7,721 nucleotides of DNA from Pseudobdellovibrionaceae bacterium (GTDB taxonomy: Bacteria > Bdellovibrionota > Bdellovibrionia > Bdellovibrionales > JAMPXM01): assembly GCA_913774795.1 (NCBI GenBank), contig CAJYIL010000776.1, positions 1 to 7,721 on the forward strand. Reading direction: 5' to 3'. This document shows positions 1 to 5,340 of the stretch, one piece after another (within the stretch, counting starts at the first letter, position 1; each line of letters opens with the position of its first letter). The notes beneath the pieces were generated by a model, which did no database searches, was not told where the DNA came from, and saw nothing but the letters and a program-made list of their open reading frames with translations. The position numbers were made by a program, and so were the translations under genes.

Positions 1-1
1 G

Positions 2-493
2 CAGCCGATCCCGATGACCCAGGCTCTCCACGATGAGCTTGTCACAAAGTATTTCGAGCCGTTTCACAAAGACGTGCGCGCGGCGATGGACGCCCTCCGC
101 GATCGAAATCCAAAAGCGCTTTATCACCTCGACGCTCATTCGATGCCGAGCCTCGGAACAAAAGAGCACCGCGATCCCGGCGAGTCCCGCGCGGAAATCG
201 TGATCAGCGATTGTGACGGAACGAGTTGTTCACCGGATTACCGCGATCTCGTCGTTGCCGCGTACGAGCGAGCCGGATTCAAAACTCGGGTCAACTGGCC
301 CTATAAAGGAGGCCGGGTGACGGAGACCTACGGAAAACCGTCGCAGGGAGTTCACTCAATTCAAGTCGAGTTAAACCGGGCGCTGTACATGGATGAGGCG
401 ACAAAGCAGATCAAACCCGAGTTGTTCAGCGATACCCAAGCGAAAATTTCGAAGGCGCTTGAAGGAGTTTACGCCGCGCTTCCTCTTTCTTGA
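2..493 (+). CDS. N-formylglutamate amidohydrolase family protein, 3' part (5' end outside window)
   Basis: The reading frame is open from the left edge, so the gene begins before the window; the first in-frame ATG, at 14, is probably internal. Known members hydrolyse N-formyl-L-glutamate to formate and glutamate, usually as the last step of one histidine degradation route. Numbering from the ATG at 14, the visible part has DAHSMPS (residues 40-46), a stretch ISDCDGTSC (64-72), NWPYKGG (94-100), a TETYGKP segment, and VHSIQVELNRALYMDE (113-128). This order of motifs, with His and Glu residues that resemble the metal-binding and catalytic positions, is the C-terminal two thirds of the family as I remember it. 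No signal peptide can be assessed. No other histidine-utilisation gene is visible, so the substrate could differ from formylglutamate. The family call is fairly safe; the exact reaction is inference. Confidence 0.82.
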   Translation, partial: QPIPMTQALHDELVTKYFEPFHKDVRAAMDALRDRNPKALYHLDAHSMPSLGTKEHRDPGESRAEIVISDCDGTSCSPDYRDLVVAAYERAGFKTRVNWPYKGGRVTETYGKPSQGVHSIQVELNRALYMDEATKQIKPELFSDTQAKISKALEGVYAALPLS

Positions 494-512
494 GTCTCCG
501 AAGTAAGATCAA

Positions 513-532
513 GTCAGATCGCTGACGTTTTT
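513..532 (+). terminator. Possible weak intrinsic terminator after the amidohydrolase gene
   Basis: A perfect 5-bp stem, GTCAG (513-517) and CTGAC (522-526), closes a 4-base ATCG loop and is followed by G and five T residues (528-532). It starts 20 bases after the amidohydrolase stop codon, where a terminator would be expected. The stem is short and only moderately GC-rich, so termination may be inefficient. Its presence would separate the amidohydrolase from the resB-ccsA transcription unit. Confidence 0.4.
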
Positions 533-571
533 CGCTCGCGCGCCGCGCTTTGACCGAACTGCGCCGACCAG

Positions 572-763
572 ATGAACCTCCGGCTCATGAAAACACTCGT
601 TTGCGGACGTTCTGCCTTCGCTCGAAACAGCGTCTGCCCAAAAGCGAAACGTAAAACCTGGCTGGCGATTGCCGCCGTCTACCTGGCCGCTGCTGCGGTT
701 GCCGCAGTTGCCATCACGGCTTCGCGAAATGCGAACGCAACCATGGCCCACGCAAAACCCTAA
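572..763 (+). CDS. Possible small single-helix membrane protein upstream of resB
   Basis: This frame encodes 63 residues from ATG 572, or 58 from a second ATG at 587. The N-terminal half is basic (segment PKAKRKTW around residues 23-30). It is followed by one strongly hydrophobic Ala/Val-rich helix (about residues 31-49) and a short polar tail, which suggests a one-pass protein with its N terminus in the cytoplasm. I do not recognise a family. Neither ATG has a clear Shine-Dalgarno sequence. The stop codon TAA at 761-763 lies in the same frame as resB, so this could be an independent small protein, an N-terminal piece of an extended ResB cut off by a stop, or chance. The codons look compatible with the neighbouring genes but are not decisive. 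If real, it would be co-transcribed with resB and ccsA. Confidence 0.35.
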   Translation: MNLRLMKTLVCGRSAFARNSVCPKAKRKTWLAIAAVYLAAAAVAAVAITASRNANATMAHAKP

Positions 764-802
764 TTGCGCTTGAGGGCCGAATGGTCCATCGTAGTCGGCA
801 AC

Positions 803-2227
803 GTGGCAAAAAAAGATTTCAACCTGCTCAAGTTCCTCGCTTCGCTGAAACTCGCCGTCATCGTGATCGTCGCTCTCGGTGCGATGACCGCTTGGGGAAC
901 TTTCGTTGAAGCGCGCTACAACGACGCCGAAGCCGCATCGAAAATCGTTTACAATTCTCCTCTTATGTACGCGCTGATGGCGGTGTTTGCGATCAATTTG
1001 ATCGCGGTGATGGTCGACCGCTGGCCGTGGCGCGAACGCCATATCGGTTTCGTGCTCGCGCACATTGGTCTTCTTCTCTTGATGCTCGGAGCGGGCCTGA
1101 CGAAGTGGACAGGCGTCGACGGCTCGATGACCATCGGACTTGGCGAACAAGGCAAACAAATCATCGTCGGCGAAACAGATCTGACTCTCTACTCTTCGCT
1201 CGATGCTTCGAGGTACACGAAGATCGACGATCGTGAAGTCGACTTCTTTCGCAATCCTCCGACGGAGCAAAAGCCGTATGTTTTGATGATGCCTCAAGGC
1301 TCGCTCAAAGTTCTAAAATACTATCCCTACGCGCTGAGAGATCAAAAGATCGTCGAGAGCGGAGATGAGAAGACCGGCGCCGGTCTCCGCTTCCAGATTC
1401 AAAACCAGTTCGTGAATCAAACCGAGTGGCTTCTTCAACCTTCGCCGCAGCGTTTTGCGACGAAAGACTTTGGGCCGGCGCAATTGATTCTCGGGCCAGC
1501 CGATCAAGTTGATCCCGCGAGAAATTCGATCGTCATCATCCCGAAGTCTGAAACGGAACTCTCGTACGAGGTTCACTCCGCGCGTGATCCGAAAAACGTG
1601 AAAAAGGGTGTCGTTAAAGCGGGCGACACGATTCAGACCGGGTGGATGGGCGCTCTCGTCGTCCGGGTTCTCAAGTACATCCCGCATGCGAAAGAACAAG
1701 TGACGTTCGCCGAGACCGAAAGCTCGACTCCTCTCACGAGCGCGGCGATTCTTGTCGAGTACCAACAGAGCGAAGGCGCGAAACCCTCCCAACATTGGAT
1801 CGCCGTCAACTCGATGCTGAAGCTTTTCAGTGATCAAGCGGTTTACATTCTCGCGTACGCGAATCGTCGTCTTCCGCTCGACTTCAACATCAAGCTCGAG
1901 AAATTTAATGTTGGCCGCTACCAAGGCACGATGACGGCGTCGAGCTACGAGAGTCTGGTGAACGTCAGCGATAAAGTCGGCACGCAAACGATCTCGATGA
2001 ACGAGCCGCTCAAGCACCGCGGCTTCACGTTTTACCAATCGTCGTTTCAAGAAGACGAGCAGGGGCGGCCGACAGCTTCGGTTTTCTCGGTCAATCGCGA
2101 TCCGGGTCGCTGGGTAAAATACCTCGGTTGCTTACTGATCGTTTTCGGCTCCATTCACTTATTCTATTTCAAACGTAAAACTCGCGTGAAGCCGTCTCCG
2201 GCCGCGGAGTATCCGGTCGCTCCTTAA
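803..2227 (+). CDS. resB: ResB/CcsB-type cytochrome c biogenesis protein (System II)
   Basis: ResB/CcsB works with CcsA to move heme across the cytoplasmic membrane and attach it to apocytochrome c. I place the start at GTG 803 (474 residues) because the encoded N terminus then begins just before the first helix. TTG 764, directly after a TAA, would add 13 residues; neither start has a good ribosome binding site. From GTG 803, hydrophobic helices lie at about 12-32, 54-72 and 80-97. A long periplasmic domain follows (about 100-435), and a final helix at 440-456 ends in a basic KRKTR tail. This is the four-helix plan of the family. His80 and His87 sit at helix 3, one of which probably matches the transmembrane heme-binding His of CcsBA proteins. 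The segment HRGFTFYQSSFQ (405-416) is the typical ResB motif before the last helix. ccsA follows 16 bases later, so the two form an operon. Confidence 0.9.
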   Translation: MAKKDFNLLKFLASLKLAVIVIVALGAMTAWGTFVEARYNDAEAASKIVYNSPLMYALMAVFAINLIAVMVDRWPWRERHIGFVLAHIGLLLLMLGAGLTKWTGVDGSMTIGLGEQGKQIIVGETDLTLYSSLDASRYTKIDDREVDFFRNPPTEQKPYVLMMPQGSLKVLKYYPYALRDQKIVESGDEKTGAGLRFQIQNQFVNQTEWLLQPSPQRFATKDFGPAQLILGPADQVDPARNSIVIIPKSETELSYEVHSARDPKNVKKGVVKAGDTIQTGWMGALVVRVLKYIPHAKEQVTFAETESSTPLTSAAILVEYQQSEGAKPSQHWIAVNSMLKLFSDQAVYILAYANRRLPLDFNIKLEKFNVGRYQGTMTASSYESLVNVSDKVGTQTISMNEPLKHRGFTFYQSSFQEDEQGRPTASVFSVNRDPGRWVKYLGCLLIVFGSIHLFYFKRKTRVKPSPAAEYPVAP

Positions 2228-2243
2228 AAAGAGGTCCTCGCTT

Positions 2244-4046
2244 ATGAAGCACATCTTCGTCGCTCTTTTCATCCTGCTCGGTTTCGCAAACGTCGCTCAT
2301 GCGGCTGCAACTGACCCTTTGAAATACCTGCCGGTCCAAGATGGCGGGCGAACGAAACCTCTCGAAACTTTGGCGCGAGAAACTTTGCAGCTCGTTTACG
2401 GTAAACAATCTTACCGCGGCCCTGACGGCAAATCGCGCCCCGCGCTCGAGATCGTCATGACCTGGATGCTGGTTCCGACTTACTGGGACACCCAGAAGAT
2501 CGTCGAGATCAATCATCGCGGCCTCAAAGATTCTTTGAATCTGAATCACGACGACAAGTATTTCACGCCGGCCGAACTCTTTGCGAATACGCGTCTGGTT
2601 CTCGTGATGCAGGAGCTTGCGAGCTTCCGGGAGACGAAGAAGAAGCTCGATCCCTACATGCAAGCGGCTCAGCGGCTCGAGTCGCAACTTGCGACTTACT
2701 CGGCAGCGAAACAGGGACAAGCGTTCCACGTCGCTCCGCCAAAACCTCTGGCACCGGCGCAGCCCGATGCTCCGAATCCTCACGCGGGCACCGCGACCGG
2801 CGCACCGAAGCCGATTGCGGCCGGAGAAAACGTCGCGCCTCCGCCAACGATGCCAATGATGCCGATGATGGCGGGCGGGGCGAGCGCGCGTTGGCTCGCC
2901 GCCAACGAGCTTGAAGGCGAACTGAAAGACTCGTTTGCGGCGATGGCGCGGGCGTTCGTTCACGCTCTCCCGAGCGACGGCACGCAAGCCCCTGCGACCG
3001 ATCCGGTTCAGGCAAAGGCCGATTTACAAAAAGCCGTCGACGACTTCAAAGCGAAAGCCCAAGCTCAGAATCCCGACGCTTATCCAAGCGAAACTTCGAT
3101 CTCCGTCGAAGTTCATTATGACTCGTTCCATCCGTTCATGTGGGCGTGGATTTGTTATTTGCTTGCCGCTGTCTTAATCGCAGTCGCGTGGCAGACATCG
3201 CGCGGCGCTCTCATGAAGGCGGGTTGGCTTTTTGCGGTAAGTGCGTTTGTCCTTCACGTTTACGGTTTTGGACTGCGTGTGTATCTCACGGGTCGTCCGC
3301 CCGTTTCGAATATGTATGAGTCGGTGGTTTGGGTTTCGTTCGGCGTGATGGTCTTTGCGATGATTTTCGAAATCTTGAACAAGAAGAAGTTCATTCTCCT
3401 CGCGGGCTGCGCAATCGCGACGTTATGTTTGATCGTCGGGGATTTGGCGCCGACCATTCTCGATCAATCGATTCAGCCTCTTCAGCCGGTTTTGCGTTCG
3501 AACATGTGGCTTACGGTGCACGTGTTGACAATCACTCTCAGTTACTCCGCGTTTTTCTTGGCGTGGGGACTTGGGAACATCGGCCTCTTCTTCATCTTGC
3601 GAGGCGAAAAGCCCACAGACGAAAGACCGCGTACATTTTCTCACTCGATTTATCGCGCAGTCCAAGTCGGGGTTGTCCTCCTAGCGGCGGGCACGATCTT
3701 GGGCGGAGTGTGGGCTGACTACTCGTGGGGTCGCTTTTGGGGTTGGGACCCGAAAGAGACGTGGGCGTTCATCGCACTCATGGGTTACCTCGCGGTTCTT
3801 CACGCGCGGCTTACCGGTTGGTGCCAGAACTTCGGGATGATGGCGTTCGCGGTCATCGCTTTCAACCTCGTCTTAATGGCTTGGTACGGCGTCAACTTCG
3901 TACTGGGTGCGGGTTTGCACGCTTACGGATTCGGAGCGGGCGGAGTGGAATACGTCGGTGCATTCGTCGCACTTGATCTTATCTACGTAGGCTACGTGAC
4001 CTACGTGAAAACAGAGCGCGAAAGGCTTGCGGCCACTAGCGCTTGA
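2244..4046 (+). CDS. ccsA: CcsA-type cytochrome c heme lyase subunit with long N-terminal periplasmic extension
   Basis: This is the WWD-domain subunit of System II cytochrome c synthetase, which joins heme to CXXCH cysteines on the periplasmic side. ATG 2244 has a GAGG (2231-2234) nine bases upstream and gives 600 residues. Residues 1-20 look like a signal peptide or anchor ending in AHA. A periplasmic part (about 21-292) starts with the LPVQDGGRTKPLETLARE block, which resembles the region between CcsB and CcsA in fused CcsBA proteins of Bacteroidetes as I recall them, and then has an Ala/Pro/Met-rich linker (164-210). The membrane domain starts near 298 and includes RPPVSNMYES (351-360). 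The WWD motif runs from Trp490 to Trp507 and includes WGWDPKETW. His426, His520 and His559 have spacings of 94 and 39 residues, very close to the P-His1, TM-His2 and P-His2 spacings of Helicobacter CcsBA. All key residues are present, so it looks functional. Confidence 0.95.
   Translation: MKHIFVALFILLGFANVAHAAATDPLKYLPVQDGGRTKPLETLARETLQLVYGKQSYRGPDGKSRPALEIVMTWMLVPTYWDTQKIVEINHRGLKDSLNLNHDDKYFTPAELFANTRLVLVMQELASFRETKKKLDPYMQAAQRLESQLATYSAAKQGQAFHVAPPKPLAPAQPDAPNPHAGTATGAPKPIAAGENVAPPPTMPMMPMMAGGASARWLAANELEGELKDSFAAMARAFVHALPSDGTQAPATDPVQAKADLQKAVDDFKAKAQAQNPDAYPSETSISVEVHYDSFHPFMWAWICYLLAAVLIAVAWQTSRGALMKAGWLFAVSAFVLHVYGFGLRVYLTGRPPVSNMYESVVWVSFGVMVFAMIFEILNKKKFILLAGCAIATLCLIVGDLAPTILDQSIQPLQPVLRSNMWLTVHVLTITLSYSAFFLAWGLGNIGLFFILRGEKPTDERPRTFSHSIYRAVQVGVVLLAAGTILGGVWADYSWGRFWGWDPKETWAFIALMGYLAVLHARLTGWCQNFGMMAFAVIAFNLVLMAWYGVNFVLGAGLHAYGFGAGGVEYVGAFVALDLIYVGYVTYVKTERERLAATSA
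2850..2870 (+). repeat. Short 9-base tandem repeat encoding Met-Pro-Met in the CcsA linker
   Basis: The unit ATGCCRATG occurs twice in tandem (2850-2858 and 2859-2867), followed by a further ATG. It encodes MPMMPMM at residues 203-209 of CcsA, inside an Ala/Pro-rich low-complexity segment. The repeat is in frame, so gain or loss of units would keep the protein intact. It may reflect slippage or a functional Met-rich motif; the sequence alone does not tell which. Confidence 0.6.
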
Positions 4047-4500
4047 GGCTTTCTAGCGCCGATGATTCTTTCACTTCAGGCCAGCGGGGGTCGATGTTGG
4101 TGGAGCGGGCCTGAGTTTTTTGGCCAGCCCGGACTTCAATAAAGAACTTTACGGATGAGCCCTCCTTCGCATCTTCTTTGCGGAGAGGGCCGTACAGGCA
4201 TTCGGACTGCACGATCGAGTGAAGTGCGAGACGACCTGACTTAAGAGTGCGGCTCGTGCACTTTCGGTTATCACTGAGGCAGCCAAGTGCGTGCGCTTTC
4301 GGAAATGTCCAGGTCAGTGGGTGTTCTTTCCAGTCCTTTTCTCTGCTGGGATCCCAGTACGTCAGATTGGCGATCGAGGTGTCGGGCTGTTTCACCACGC
4401 GCTGGACGGGACCCTGACAAACCATTCGAAAAACTTCGTCGGCTTGAGAGATCGCTGAGATCAAAAGAATCGAAACCACGAGTGCAGAAGATGTTCGCAT
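4036..4500 (-). CDS. Secreted four-cysteine protein of unknown function
   Basis: ATG at 4500 gives 154 residues, and I do not recognise the family. Residues 1-20 form a good Sec signal peptide: Met-Arg start, a hydrophobic core VVSILLISAIS, and a likely cleavage after SQA. The mature part has four cysteines (28, 74, 81, 101), an even number that would suit two disulfide bonds after export. It also has several aromatic residues (YWD at 48-50, LTWTF at 62-66) and a Lys/Ser-rich C terminus. No CXXCH, lipobox or metal motif is seen, so it is not itself a cytochrome. It is the only minus-strand gene here, and its last codons overlap the 3' end of ccsA by 11 bases in convergent orientation. No clear ribosome binding site precedes the ATG. 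A signal peptide, intact length and its own intergenic space argue that it is a real gene. A link to cytochrome maturation is only a guess from position. Confidence 0.72.
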   Translation of the reverse strand: MRTSSALVVSILLISAISQADEVFRMVCQGPVQRVVKQPDTSIANLTYWDPSREKDWKEHPLTWTFPKAHALGCLSDNRKCTSRTLKSGRLALHSIVQSECLYGPLRKEDAKEGSSVKFFIEVRAGQKTQARSTNIDPRWPEVKESSALESLKR

Positions 4501-4600
4501 GAAAAGAAATGGTAGAGGCGCGATCTGGTTCGGTCAACGGCGTGCGTCCGTGCTCTGAATTTCAGCAGCACGGCGTTTTCAAAATCGTCTCAAAAAAGAT

Positions 4601-4633
4601 TTGCACACCTGGGTCATTTCGATCACTTATATG
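4601..4633 (+). promoter_or_regulatory. Tentative actA promoter region
   Basis: TTGCAC at 4601-4606 resembles a sigma-70 -35 box, and TTATAT/TATATG at 4627-4633 resembles a -10 box. The gap of 20 or 21 bases is longer than the optimal 17, so one element is probably wrong or the promoter needs an activator. It is the most promoter-like stretch in the interval and would give a leader of roughly 120 bases. An interrupted inverted repeat covers the same bases. Confidence 0.28.
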
Positions 4634-4698
4634 AGGTGAGCCTTCAACTAGAGTTTGCTCGGTCGCGCTTTTTTGGCGTGTTCGAGCGTCTCGCGCGT

Positions 4699-4736
4699 GA
4701 CTCAAGCATCCGAATCAGTGTCGTGATGCGCGAGTC
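4699..4736 (+). promoter_or_regulatory. Stem-loop in the actA 5' leader
   Basis: Two 5-bp helices stack on each other: GACTC (4699-4703) pairs with GAGTC (4732-4736), and GCATC (4706-4710) pairs with GATGC (4725-4729). They are separated by a symmetric AA/GC internal loop. A further 3 bp, CGA (4711-4713) with TCG (4721-4723), can form with one bulged T. A smaller hairpin, CGAG (4683-4686) with CTCG (4690-4693), lies just upstream. No T-run follows, so it is not an ordinary terminator. It ends 16 bases before the actA ribosome binding site and could affect mRNA stability or translation, or act as a protein site in DNA. That role is inference. Confidence 0.5.
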
Positions 4737-4752
4737 TGTGTGAGTAGCACTT

Positions 4753-4757
4753 GGGAG
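4753..4757 (+). promoter_or_regulatory. Ribosome binding site of actA
   Basis: GGGAG at 4753-4757 lies eight bases before ATG 4766 and eleven before ATG 4769. This supports ATG 4766 as the start and argues against the in-frame TTG at 4751, which overlaps the site itself. Confidence 0.7.
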
Positions 4758-4765
4758 ATATTGTC

Positions 4766-5320
4766 ATGATGTCCGCCTGCGACGGGAAACAAAAAACCGG
4801 TCGATCCATCCTTCTCAGTTTTCTTGCGATCGCGATGTTTTTCTCTCTCTCGAGCTGCGAGTGGGGATCGATCGGTTACAACAAGGGCTACGCGCCTGAG
4901 CAACCGGTCCACTTCTCGCACCAATTACACGCGGGTAACTACAAGATCCAATGCTTGTACTGTCACTCATCGGCTGAGCGCGCAGCTCACTCGGCGGTAC
5001 CATCGCTCAATATCTGTATGAACTGTCACTTGGTTGTCGCGACTGACAAAGCTGACATTCAAAAAGTCGCTGACGCCTACAACAACAATAAGCCAATCGC
5101 CTGGAAGAAGGTTCACATGCTTCCGGATTTCGTGAAGTTCAATCACGAAGCGCACGTGCAAAAGTTCGGCGCACCGAAGGCGTGTCACAAGTGTCACGGC
5201 CCTGTCGAATCGATGGAAACCCTCTATCAGTACTCGTCGCTTTCGATGGGCTGGTGTGTGAACTGTCACCGCCAACCCGAGAACCAAGCGCCGGTTAGCT
5301 GTTCAACGTGTCACTACTGA
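4766..5320 (+). CDS. actA: ActA, pentaheme cytochrome c subunit of alternative complex III
   Basis: ActA is the multiheme subunit of ACIII, a quinol:cytochrome c/oxidase oxidoreductase on the periplasmic side that replaces the bc1 complex. From ATG 4766 the protein has 184 residues. A hydrophobic N-terminal segment (about 14-30) ends in LSSC, a lipobox with Cys31 as the predicted lipid-anchored residue. Five CXXCH heme sites begin at Cys63, Cys84, Cys140, Cys164 and Cys179, matching the five hemes known for ActA. Extra histidines in FSHQLH (50-55), AAHSAV, KVHMLP and FNHEAH (125-130) are likely second axial ligands, as in cytochrome c7/c3-like folds. The chain ends one residue after the last heme motif. 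A lipobox at the N terminus would make it a lipoprotein rather than a helix-anchored subunit; the N-terminal helix could also simply be a membrane anchor. actB follows 20 bases downstream. Confidence 0.92.
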   Translation: MMSACDGKQKTGRSILLSFLAIAMFFSLSSCEWGSIGYNKGYAPEQPVHFSHQLHAGNYKIQCLYCHSSAERAAHSAVPSLNICMNCHLVVATDKADIQKVADAYNNNKPIAWKKVHMLPDFVKFNHEAHVQKFGAPKACHKCHGPVESMETLYQYSSLSMGWCVNCHRQPENQAPVSCSTCHY

Positions 5321-5340
5321 GTTCAGGGATAAAAACTTAA

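Larger units (their letters stand above)
4501..4765. other. Divergent intergenic region between the secreted protein gene and actA
   Basis: These 265 bases lie between two divergently transcribed starts, so promoters for both directions should be here. I see no convincing ORF on either strand. The left part (about 4561-4635) contains the more AT-rich blocks, including runs of A at 4581-4584 and 4592-4597. The right part (4681-4740) is rich in inverted repeats and would be the 5' leader of the actA transcript. No tRNA, small RNA with a terminator, or mobile element end was seen. Confidence 0.7.

Noticed and set aside
509..1297. Long open frame on the minus strand, 262 codons, antisense to resB
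   Set aside because: Arg/His-rich low-quality protein typical of the reverse of a coding frame; it lies opposite ResB, whose helices and motifs are clear.
1313..2050. Long open frame on the minus strand, 245 codons, antisense to the ResB periplasmic domain
   Set aside because: Arg-rich composition with no motif; explained as a shadow of resB codon usage.
2169..2987. Long open frame on the minus strand, 272 codons, antisense to the ccsA 5' half
   Set aside because: Very Arg-rich and runs opposite the CcsA signal peptide and linker; no family features.
4020..4053. Imperfect hairpin across the ccsA stop codon as a terminator
   Set aside because: Only GAAAG/CTTTC pairs well, the inner stem has a mismatch and wobble pairs, and no T-run follows on either strand.
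4106..4131. CGGGC/GCCCG inverted repeat with a T6 run as a terminator for ccsA
   Set aside because: The T-run is inside the loop rather than after the stem, and the bases are coding sequence of the minus-strand gene.
4751..4765. TTG at 4751 as an upstream start for ActA
   Set aside because: It overlaps the GGGAG ribosome binding site that is well placed for ATG 4766, and the extra five residues add nothing to the signal segment.
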